Below, in pieces: positions 30,130 to 37,642 of a stretch of 37,642 bases of DNA (the first letter of the stretch is position 1; every line of letters begins with the position of its first letter). A model generated the notes under the pieces. It saw only the letters and a list, made by a program, of their open reading frames with translations. It ran no database searches and had not been told where the DNA came from. The position numbers and the translations under genes were made by a program. The stretch is taken from assembly GCA_031289425.1 (NCBI GenBank), contig JAITPM010000106.1, positions 1 through 37,642 of the forward strand, read 5' to 3'. This DNA comes from Fusobacteriaceae bacterium. Lineage in GTDB: Bacteria > Fusobacteriota > Fusobacteriia > Fusobacteriales > Fusobacteriaceae.

Positions 30130-32484
30130 TTATATTAAATTAACCGGGTCTATATCAATAACAATTCTTACATTTTTTTCGTTCTCATAATTTGCTAATA
30201 TTTTAGCCAATTTTCTCTTGTAGTGTACAATCGCCTTTCTATCTCCCTTTATAAAAATATTGTATCTAAATCTATCACTTACCTTGTAAATCAAGGATTT
30301 CATAGGCCCAAGTATGATTACACTGGGGTCTTCTATTTCTTTTTTAAATTTTTTTAAAAAATCACCTAAATATTCTTCTATTTTAGACGATATTCCGATA
30401 TTTATAGTCTTAGAAAAAGGTGGATACTGAAGTAATTCCCTCATTTTTATTTCTGTTCTGTAAAAATCATCATAGTTCCCATCTTTTACAGATTGAAATG
30501 TATAATTCTCCGGTTGATAAGTCTGCACAATTACCTTTCCTTTCTTTTCACCCCTTCCGGCTCTTCCGGATACCTGAGTTATTATCTGGTATGTCTTCTC
30601 TCCCGATCTAAAATCCGGGAAATTAAGTATTGTATCTGCATTGATTACGCCTACCAATGTCACATTTGGGAAATGCAATCCCTTTGAGACTACCTGAGTT
30701 CCAATCATTATACTATATTTTTTGTCGGCAAAATCTCTGTATACTCTATTATAAAATTCTTTTTCTTTAGCTTTTTCAGAATCTACGGAAATTATAGGTA
30801 CATCAAAATATTTTTTGATTTCTTCCTCTATTCTTTCTATCCCTTTTCCACTATGAACTATGTTTTGGCTTCCACATTTGCTGCATTTTCCGGTGTACGG
30901 TCTTATATCACCACAATAATTGCATTTGTAAATACGTTGACTGGCATAATAACTATATTTTATGGAACAATGTTCACATTCTTCCACATATCCACAATCT
31001 GTACATTGTATATAAGTAGAATATCCTTTTCTATTTAAAAATAATATCACTTGTTCTTTATTCATCAAAGAATTTCTGATTTCTTTTAATAAAATTTTAC
31101 TAAAATAAATATTTTCTTCTCCTTTCATATCCACCATCTGTACTTCCGGCAAATAGGAGTCATTGTATCGTTTGTCCATTTTTACAAGGTCAAAAAGTCC
31201 TGTTTTTGTATAATAAAAACTTTCCACTGATGGAGTAGCCGAACCGAATATTACTTTTAAATTTTCCAATTGTGCTCTTTTTAATGCTACAAATTTGGCA
31301 TGATATCTAGGATTTGTATCTTGTTTATATGTCGTTTCGTGTTCTTCATCCAAAATGATATATTTCAAGTTCCTTACAGGAGCAAATATGGCTGATCGCA
31401 CTCCCAACACAATTTTTTTCTCTCCGGTATAAATAGAATACCATTCGTTAGTACGGTCTTTTAGTGTGAGGTGGCTATGTAAAATAGCTATGTTGTTCCC
31501 AAAAGTTTTCTTAAATCTAGAAATAAGTTGAGGAGTCAAAGAAATTTCAGGCACCAAAAATATACTGCCATTTCCGGATAAAAAGGCCTCTTTTATTATT
31601 TCTATATAAATTTCTGTTTTACCTGAACCTGTTATCCCCCGTAAAAGATAATATTGTTTACTTCCGTTTAAAATAGCATCTTTAGCTGTCTTTTGTTCAT
31701 CATTTAATTCTATTAATAGATTTTCTAATTTATTTTTTTGCTTATCTATATCATATACTTTATTTTCAAAAGGTGCAACCTCTGATAGTATATTTTTTTC
31801 AAAACGGTCTTTTATGTCTTTAACTTCGATAAATATTTTGTCCTTTAATAATTTTTCCCATCTATCTGCAAATGCACTTTTAAAGACATTGGACGATATT
31901 TTCATTCTTTTTTGAAAATATTCTATTACAGTTTTTTCATCTTGTTTAAAATCAAAATTATTGTTTTTATTATAGGTTTCTAAATCTAAACTTATTTTTT
32001 GAGAATTTTTTAAAAGGATTTTCGCCTCTATCATCCTATTTATTATTTCTTTGGGGAATTTTTTTAATAACGTAGCCTTTGTAGTCTCCAATCTTTTTCT
32101 TAGAAATAAGACAATGGGATCTAATATATTATATATAAACATATTTTTATCTGCAAGCTCATAATATATATCATATTGCACTTTTAGATTCTTTGGCATT
32201 ACAGCCCCCAGAATATTGCCTATTGGGCACATATAATAATCAGATATCCAGATTAGAAGCTCAATATATTTGGGTTCCAGTTTTATTTCATCATAAAGTT
32301 TTTCTTTTATAGGAAGTACATTGAAAGATTTATTTATATCTTCATCCGGAGCTACTATCATTCCGGATACCAGTTTATTCCTAAACTGTACCTTGACCCT
32401 ATCTCCAACTTCATATTGATTATTTTCATCTGAATAGGTAAAAAGATTCTTCGTATTATCCACGAATATTTTGTAGTATTTCAT
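30130..32484 (-). CDS. priA: Primosomal protein N' (replication restart helicase PriA)
   Basis: 784 residues. It has an N-terminal DNA-binding domain, Walker A GITGSGKT (283-290), DEEH (379-382), then eight zinc-binding Cys in four CxxC pairs (494, 497, 503, 506, 521, 524, 534, 537) inserted between the two helicase lobes, and SGRAGRGEKKG near the C-terminal third. PriA reloads the replisome at stalled forks. It lies 58 bases downstream of the class B PBP gene and is probably read from the same transcript. Confidence 0.95.
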   Translation of the reverse strand: MKYYKIFVDNTKNLFTYSDENNQYEVGDRVKVQFRNKLVSGMIVAPDEDINKSFNVLPIKEKLYDEIKLEPKYIELLIWISDYYMCPIGNILGAVMPKNLKVQYDIYYELADKNMFIYNILDPIVLFLRKRLETTKATLLKKFPKEIINRMIEAKILLKNSQKISLDLETYNKNNNFDFKQDEKTVIEYFQKRMKISSNVFKSAFADRWEKLLKDKIFIEVKDIKDRFEKNILSEVAPFENKVYDIDKQKNKLENLLIELNDEQKTAKDAILNGSKQYYLLRGITGSGKTEIYIEIIKEAFLSGNGSIFLVPEISLTPQLISRFKKTFGNNIAILHSHLTLKDRTNEWYSIYTGEKKIVLGVRSAIFAPVRNLKYIILDEEHETTYKQDTNPRYHAKFVALKRAQLENLKVIFGSATPSVESFYYTKTGLFDLVKMDKRYNDSYLPEVQMVDMKGEENIYFSKILLKEIRNSLMNKEQVILFLNRKGYSTYIQCTDCGYVEECEHCSIKYSYYASQRIYKCNYCGDIRPYTGKCSKCGSQNIVHSGKGIERIEEEIKKYFDVPIISVDSEKAKEKEFYNRVYRDFADKKYSIMIGTQVVSKGLHFPNVTLVGVINADTILNFPDFRSGEKTYQIITQVSGRAGRGEKKGKVIVQTYQPENYTFQSVKDGNYDDFYRTEIKMRELLQYPPFSKTINIGISSKIEEYLGDFLKKFKKEIEDPSVIILGPMKSLIYKVSDRFRYNIFIKGDRKAIVHYKRKLAKILANYENEKNVRIVIDIDPVNLI

Positions 32485-32542
32485 CTTTCACCTCGTAATA
32501 ATTTTCATGCTTGTATTGATTTAATATTGATTTAACAAAGAT

Positions 32543-34681
32543 TTAATTTAGTTTTATTATTACGTTTTTAATACCTTCTAAGTCCGTTCCCTCATCCGGG
32601 AATTGGCTCTCTACCAGGCCTTTACCCTCTATTTCCAGTTCTATTCCTGTTTCAAAGAATAAATTGATAACTTCTTTCGAGCTAAGTCCTAGTAAATTAG
32701 GCATTTTTCCTTCTAATTTTTTAAAATTTGTATTATTTCCACCAATTGGAGGAATGACTATGGTATCAATGTTTTTGATTTCTTGCACGTAGACACTTTC
32801 TTCAGACCATATGCTTTTTATTTTAGTTATTCTTTTTACTATATCAGCGAATGTTGGTGCAGCTACAGTTCCACCATATTTCTCGTTTATTTTTGCTCCA
32901 CTGTTTGGTTTTAAAAACATGAGTAATATAACATATTTGGGTTTATCTGCAGGGAAGAATCCTATAAATGAAGCCAAATAATCATCTTTCAAATATCCGC
33001 CCCTACTGCTTACTATTTGACCTGTACCTGTCTTTCCGCCTATTCTGAATCCATTCACTTGAGCCCTTGTCCCGGTTCCCTTATTGATTACATCCTCCAA
33101 GATTTCTCTCATCAGATCAGATGTATCAGTAGTCAATACTCTTTTTACGGCGGTGGGGATATTTCTTCTTACTACTACACCTTCCTCGTCTTCTATTCTA
33201 TCCACAATGTATGGTTTATATAATGTACCGCCATTTATTACAGCAGAAAAGGCAGTTATCATTTGTATCGGAGACACCGCTATTCCTTGACCAAATGACA
33301 TTGTATTTTTCTTTAGGCCATCCCATTTTTGACTTGGGGTAGCACGGGGTTTTATTTCATTGGGGAAATCTATTCCGGTTCCATCATAAAATCCATAATT
33401 TTTTAAATATTCTTCAAATAATTTATTTGTGAATTTTTCTCCAATTAATACCATCCCGGTATTACTGGATTTTATGAGTATATCTTCAGCGGTTATAGTA
33501 CCTTTTAATGAATTTGTAGTTTCCTTTATTGTATGCTCATGCCTTACAAGAGTTCCATTTCCTATATTAAATTTATCTTCTTTTTTTACAAATTTCTCAT
33601 TTAATGCTGCAGCCATTATGACACTTTTAAATATTGAACCCGGTTCCATTTGGTCTTGAAATATCCCATTTCTCAATGGTCTTTGTTTATCATAAAATGT
33701 AGCTGTAGCCAATACTCTGCCGTTATTAGGATCCATTACTACTCCGTAGGCTCCCTCAGATTTTGTCGCAGTAAACTGTTTTTTTACTTCTTCATTTAGA
33801 ACCATTTGAATATCGCTGTCTATAGTCAGGTATATATTCTTTCCATCTATTTGTTTTTGCATTTCGGGTTCTGATATAGGTATTTTGTGTCTGCCTCTGT
33901 CTACTCGCATTTCCCTCTTTGATTTTTTACCTTTGAGATACACATCATATTCTTTCTCCAATCCAAAAGTACCTATTTTTTCATCGTTATATTCATCTGT
34001 ATATCCTACAAATCCGACTATACTATTGTATAAATCATTTTTATAATACAATCTCTCTCCATTTTCTTGGATAAAAATTTCCTTTTTTGTTAATTTATAT
34101 TTTGAAATAATTGCGTCTATTTGATCTTTTTTATCTTCTGATAGACCTTTTTCTATTAATTTATATTTCCGTTTGTTGTTAAAAAATTCTTCTAAAGATT
34201 TAAAAAAGTCCTCTCTGTTTTCTTTTATAAAAGGTAAGTCAAATATTTCATTGGCAGCCATTAAAATCTTTTCATTACTGTAAGCCAGACTGGGATCCAT
34301 TGCTACTTCATATGTAGTACTGTTATAAGCCAGACTTTTTCCATTACTATCGAATATTTCTCCTCTTGTACCAAATCTTCTTACAAAGGCCTCACTTTGT
34401 CTCTTGATCCTCCTACTGTATTCGGCACCGTTTTTTATTTGTATTTGTATAAGTCTGCAAGTCGCCAAGAGAAAACAAAACAATATAATTCTTCCTGATA
34501 TAATAGCTCTTTGGCCAAAATAACCATAAGTTTTAGTTGCCTTACTTTTATAAAAAGCAAATAAAAAATACAAGAAAAATAGGATTGAATAAATTGACGA
34601 ATATAAATTTCCACTTAAGATATTCACTCCTACTAATATTATATTTATCAATAAAATTCCTATTTTTATATATTTAAACAA
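32543..34681 (-). CDS. ftsI: Class B penicillin-binding protein with PASTA domain (FtsI/SpoVD type)
   Basis: 712 residues from a TTG start at 34681, preferred because GGAGG lies 7 bases upstream. Unusually there appear to be three N-terminal membrane segments (about 4-22, 27-44, 59-76) instead of one. The PBP dimerisation domain (TRGEIFDSNGKSLAYN) follows. The transpeptidase has SIFK (Ser349, Lys352), SSN (405-407) and KTGTG (from 550), and ends in one PASTA domain (PNLLGLSSKEVINLFFE). It cross-links septal or elongation peptidoglycan. Upstream of priA. Confidence 0.9.
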   Translation of the reverse strand: MFKYIKIGILLINIILVGVNILSGNLYSSIYSILFFLYFLFAFYKSKATKTYGYFGQRAIISGRIILFCFLLATCRLIQIQIKNGAEYSRRIKRQSEAFVRRFGTRGEIFDSNGKSLAYNSTTYEVAMDPSLAYSNEKILMAANEIFDLPFIKENREDFFKSLEEFFNNKRKYKLIEKGLSEDKKDQIDAIISKYKLTKKEIFIQENGERLYYKNDLYNSIVGFVGYTDEYNDEKIGTFGLEKEYDVYLKGKKSKREMRVDRGRHKIPISEPEMQKQIDGKNIYLTIDSDIQMVLNEEVKKQFTATKSEGAYGVVMDPNNGRVLATATFYDKQRPLRNGIFQDQMEPGSIFKSVIMAAALNEKFVKKEDKFNIGNGTLVRHEHTIKETTNSLKGTITAEDILIKSSNTGMVLIGEKFTNKLFEEYLKNYGFYDGTGIDFPNEIKPRATPSQKWDGLKKNTMSFGQGIAVSPIQMITAFSAVINGGTLYKPYIVDRIEDEEGVVVRRNIPTAVKRVLTTDTSDLMREILEDVINKGTGTRAQVNGFRIGGKTGTGQIVSSRGGYLKDDYLASFIGFFPADKPKYVILLMFLKPNSGAKINEKYGGTVAAPTFADIVKRITKIKSIWSEESVYVQEIKNIDTIVIPPIGGNNTNFKKLEGKMPNLLGLSSKEVINLFFETGIELEIEGKGLVESQFPDEGTDLEGIKNVIIKLN

Positions 34682-34683
34682 CT

Positions 34684-34709
34684 TATTTCCTCCAATTATT
34701 TCCTCCAAT
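34684..34709. repeat. Tandem 13-bp duplication of a ribosome-binding site
   Basis: TATTTCCTCCAAT occurs twice back to back (34684-34696 and 34697-34709); on the minus strand each copy carries TTGGAGGAAATA. The copy nearer the gene positions the TTG start at 34681. The outer copy overlaps the candidate -10 and may lie at the very start of the mRNA. Confidence 0.8.
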
Positions 34710-34736
34710 ATTATTATATCAGAAATATTTAGTCAA
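34708..34736 (-). promoter_or_regulatory. Candidate promoter of the PBP-priA unit
   Basis: On the minus strand TTGACT (34736-34731) and TAATAT (34713-34708) are spaced 17 bp. The transcript would start near 34701, leaving a short leader with the inner ribosome-binding site. Confidence 0.5.
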
Positions 34737-34765
34737 ATCTATATAAAAATTCCTTTTCAATATTC

Positions 34766-35203
34766 TTATTCTACAGACACCAGATTTACCCTTGATACTC
34801 CGTCAATTTCGCTGACTCTGCGTATAAATCCCTCTAAAGTTACATTCATTTCGCTGACATCCATACATAGCGTAACTACTGCTTTTGTATGGATAGGTAA
34901 ATTTTGATTTATTGTAATAACGTTGCAATTGGATGCAAGCACCAATTTTAATACATTTGATAAAACGCCTTTTTTATGCGAGAGGATAAAGGAGATAACA
35001 GCCTTTTTTTGAATTATACTGGAACTTGGTAAAAATACATAGTCTTTGTATTTATAATATGCACTTCTTGATATTCCGACTTTTTTTGTGGCCTCAGAGA
35101 TATTACAAAATTCATGTTCTTCCATAAGTCTATTTACTTCTACTACTTTTTCAAAAATATCTGATAGCACCGATTTATGTACTATTAAATAATCCTCTAA
35201 CAT
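34766..35203 (-). CDS. PheB-like ACT-domain protein (UPF0735)
   Basis: 145 residues. A helix-turn-helix-like N-terminus (NISEATKKVGISRSAYYKYKD) is followed by a C-terminal ACT domain (ISFILSHKKGVLSNVLKLVLA, then VITINQNLPI). This is the UPF0735/PheB architecture, often found with threonine or phenylalanine pathway genes. It follows thrB by 31 bases and probably senses an amino acid. Its exact role is unproved. Confidence 0.85.
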   Translation of the reverse strand: MLEDYLIVHKSVLSDIFEKVVEVNRLMEEHEFCNISEATKKVGISRSAYYKYKDYVFLPSSSIIQKKAVISFILSHKKGVLSNVLKLVLASNCNVITINQNLPIHTKAVVTLCMDVSEMNVTLEGFIRRVSEIDGVSRVNLVSVE

Positions 35204-35234
35204 TTACTTACCTCCTGAATTTTTTTTATATTAT

Positions 35235-36113
35235 TTATAATATTTTTGCTCCATCTAAATCTATTTTCAATAACTTTGTTGTCCATCCAAATTTTAATTT
35301 TTTTAATTTTTCAGATATAACGTCTATATTGCGTACATCTTCTACTACGTTCATAAGAGTAGATCCGCTTCCTGATATAAAAAAACATATACTATCTATA
35401 TCTTTGCAAATTTGTTTAACTTCACTATATTCATGTATAATTTTTTCCCTGTAGGGTTCATGGATTTTATCTCCCATGGCAATATTTAAAAGATTCTTGT
35501 CATAATTTTCGAATGCTTTGAGAATTATTCCTAGTCTAGAGCTGCTATATACTACATCTCTCAAGTTATATCCACCCGGTAAAATTTTTCTGGCAGCATG
35601 AGTATTCGATTCAAAGTTTGGTATTAAAGCAACAAAATTAAATCGTTTATCAATATTGTATTTCACATGGTAAGATTTTTCATCTATCGTGCAAGAACAT
35701 GTGAGTCCGCCAAATATTGCCGGGGAAATATTGTCGGGGTGACCTTCTATTTTTGTTGCAAGAGCAAATATATCTTCCAAATCTATTTTTGTGTTTGTAA
35801 TCGCATAGGCACCCAGAATTCCACCAACTATACATGCAGAACTACTGCCCAATCCTCGTGAAATAGGTATATCAGAATTTACATCTATCGCAAGGCCATT
35901 GACTTTTTTTCCAATATGATTTAGACCTTTCAAAAAACTTAGATATATTAGATTGGTTTCATCTGCAAATTTTTTTTCATCTCCATTTATATGCAGGCCT
36001 TTATTTAACTCTTCAAATTTAAATTCGGCATAAATATTTACTGCCATCCCCAATGTATCGAATCCGGGTCCAATATTGGCGCTCGTTCCGGGAACCCTTA
36101 TTTTTGCTATCAT
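35235..36113 (-). CDS. thrB: Homoserine kinase
   Basis: 292 residues of the GHMP kinase family: PGTSANIGPGFDTLG at 8-22, the ATP loop PISRGLGSSSAC at 83-94, and FFISGSGSTLMNV near 245. It phosphorylates L-homoserine in threonine synthesis. Its ATG overlaps the thrC stop by 4 bases, so the two are coupled. Confidence 0.93.
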   Translation of the reverse strand: MIAKIRVPGTSANIGPGFDTLGMAVNIYAEFKFEELNKGLHINGDEKKFADETNLIYLSFLKGLNHIGKKVNGLAIDVNSDIPISRGLGSSSACIVGGILGAYAITNTKIDLEDIFALATKIEGHPDNISPAIFGGLTCSCTIDEKSYHVKYNIDKRFNFVALIPNFESNTHAARKILPGGYNLRDVVYSSSRLGIILKAFENYDKNLLNIAMGDKIHEPYREKIIHEYSEVKQICKDIDSICFFISGSGSTLMNVVEDVRNIDVISEKLKKLKFGWTTKLLKIDLDGAKIL

Positions 36114-37612
36114 TTTTCTATCCTCCCCAGTATATCCAATATAAGTTCTTCCATCTGAGAAATCTTGATTACATTGTTATGAAGTATTTTTTTATTGGCC
36201 AAATTTTTTAAATCATTAGGAATAGGTACTTTTGTCATCTCATATAATTGTTCCATTATCGTAAAAATATTTGTATCAGAAACATCCTTAAAGACATCCA
36301 TTACATCCTTTGAAAACTTATAAGGGGATGCAGTAGATAATATCACCGTTTCAAAACCTCCCAAAACATCCTTATGTTTTTCCATATAATCTGAAAATAT
36401 TTTATAAGCTACAGCAGTATGAGGATCTAGCAGATATTTCTCATTTTCAAAAACTTTTTTTATTGTATTCTTTGTATCCATATCATCTGCAAAACCACCT
36501 GCGAAATATTCTTTAATGTTTTCAAATATTTTGTTATTTACTTGATATTCTCCTTTTTCTTTGAGCTCATCCATTAATTGAGCCACATATTCATTATTAC
36601 AATTACTTGCATAATACAAAAGTCTCTCCAAATTGCTTGATATCAGAATATCCATTGATGGAGAAATTGTTGTTAAGAATTCTCTTTTTTTATTATAAAT
36701 TCCGGTATTTAAAAAATCATAGAGAACATTATTGCTATTGGAAGCACATATAAATTTATTTACAGGTAGTCCCATTTTTAGTCCATAATAACCGGATAAT
36801 ATATTTCCAAAATTACCTGTGGGCACTACAAAATTTATCTTATCGTCCATTTTTATCTTATTGTTTTCTACTAGTTTTATATAACTATAAAAATAATAGA
36901 CAGTCTGAGCAGCCAATCTTCCTATGTTTATAGAATTAGCACTGGATAATTGAATATTTTTATGATCTAATTTTTTTATAAAATTTTCATCAGTCAGTAG
37001 GTTTTTTACTCCATTTTGTGCATCATCAAAATTGCCTTCTATCGCACCTACTCCGACATTATTTCCCTCTTGAGTGAGCATTTGTAACTCTTGTATTTTG
37101 CTTACTTTCTGATATGGATAGAACACAATTATTTTTGTCCTGTCGACATTTTTAAAACCTTCCAGAGCAGCTTTTCCTGTATCTCCGGATGTAGCAGTAA
37201 GTATCAATATATCTTTTTTAAAACTAGATTTGACCAAGGCTTTTTTTATAAGTTGAGGAAGCATCAAAAGTCCAAAATCTTTAAAAGCGCTTGTGGGGCC
37301 ATTAAAAAGCTCCAAAATATGCGCATTTTTCAAAGTTACAAGGTTAGCAGGTTCATCTGTTACAAATTTTCCTTTATATGCATCAAAAATGCAACTATTG
37401 ATATCTTCATCATTAAAATCTAAAAATTTTTTTAATATTTCAGAAGCAATCTCATAATAATTTTTCCCTATTAAGCTATTTATATTTATTTTTATTTTGT
37501 CCAAATCTCTCAGTACAAATAATCCTCCATCGGGACTAAGTCCATTCAAAAGTGATTCAGATGGTGTTCTATTAATTTTTTTTGTTCGTGTACTTTCATA
37601 CATTAACGACAT
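36110..37612 (-). CDS. thrC: Threonine synthase
   Basis: 500 residues, the long form. It has the N-terminal SPDGGLFV, the PLP lysine in GPTSAFKDFG (Lys111), TATSGDTGKAA and VPTGNFGNILSGYY. It converts O-phosphohomoserine to threonine. The start follows AAGGAGG 9 bases upstream; a second ATG three codons later is possible. It is the first visible gene of a leftward thrC, thrB, pheB-like group whose promoter, and possibly a hom gene, lie past the right edge of the window. Confidence 0.93.
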   Translation of the reverse strand: MSLMYESTRTKKINRTPSESLLNGLSPDGGLFVLRDLDKIKININSLIGKNYYEIASEILKKFLDFNDEDINSCIFDAYKGKFVTDEPANLVTLKNAHILELFNGPTSAFKDFGLLMLPQLIKKALVKSSFKKDILILTATSGDTGKAALEGFKNVDRTKIIVFYPYQKVSKIQELQMLTQEGNNVGVGAIEGNFDDAQNGVKNLLTDENFIKKLDHKNIQLSSANSINIGRLAAQTVYYFYSYIKLVENNKIKMDDKINFVVPTGNFGNILSGYYGLKMGLPVNKFICASNSNNVLYDFLNTGIYNKKREFLTTISPSMDILISSNLERLLYYASNCNNEYVAQLMDELKEKGEYQVNNKIFENIKEYFAGGFADDMDTKNTIKKVFENEKYLLDPHTAVAYKIFSDYMEKHKDVLGGFETVILSTASPYKFSKDVMDVFKDVSDTNIFTIMEQLYEMTKVPIPNDLKNLANKKILHNNVIKISQMEELILDILGRIEK

Positions 37613-37642
37613 CTATAAAGGCCTCCTTCAATATATAATTAA

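Noticed and set aside
1-37642. CRISPR arrays, tRNA, rRNA or insertion-sequence transposases
   Set aside because: No spaced direct repeats, tRNA-like cloverleaf or transposase motif was seen on either strand by eye; a tRNA and IS search would be needed to exclude them fully.

Overview
The window is A+T-rich DNA that appears to come from an anaerobe with a lipopolysaccharide outer membrane. It carries a heptose-7-phosphate kinase (rfaE1/hldA type) and a KDO-8-phosphate phosphatase (kdsC type), both needed only for LPS. It also carries genes typical of low-G+C bacteria: the ricT/PSP1 and yabB-like pair, azlCD, HPr, class II fructose-1,6-bisphosphatase, and a PheB-like ACT protein. Low G+C plus LPS genes points to Fusobacteriota. 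This is an inference; no rRNA is present to confirm it.

Positions 1 to about 11,020 form an accessory, visibly decaying region. It holds five tandem paralogous GTPases with a P-loop G domain and a C-terminal hydrophobic DUF697-like domain. They fall into two subfamilies: A (225-1325, 1533-2639 and a broken copy at 2841-3932) and B (4084-5136, 7200-8219). Around them lie two small exported proteins (one LprI/DUF1311-like), a gene cut by two in-frame stops (6010-6732), a dead AbrB/MazE-like antitoxin with a truncated Doc/Fic toxin (8270-8640), a DUF4143 ATPase behind a large inverted repeat (9120-10516), and an internally deleted AAA-ATPase/DUF1703 remnant (10554-11022). Signal-peptide remnants in front of both subfamily B GTPases match the start of the intact LprI-like gene at 8663, so they read as duplication scars.

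From 11,124 rightward the DNA is compact housekeeping sequence. On the plus strand are heptose-P kinase, a CobS-like protein, radC, ricT, trmN-like, an aldo/keto reductase, azlC-azlD, a NifU-domain protein and a small cysteine-motif protein. On the minus strand are exonuclease III with two GNAT acetyltransferases; kdsC, phoH-like, thioredoxin reductase-like and an MBL hydrolase; a STAS-like protein; a MORN protein; HPr, glpX, an FtsB-like protein and def; priA and a class B PBP; and pheB-like, thrB and thrC. trmL, pepA and an exported helical protein are on the plus strand. Several sigma-70-type promoters with 17-bp spacing and three bidirectional hairpin terminators can be read directly.

The most interesting part is the GTPase array. 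Its copy number, divergence, decay and company (toxin-antitoxin remnant, DUF4143 and DUF1703 ATPases, exported proteins) suggest a rapidly evolving conflict- or envelope-related locus. No function can be assigned from sequence alone.
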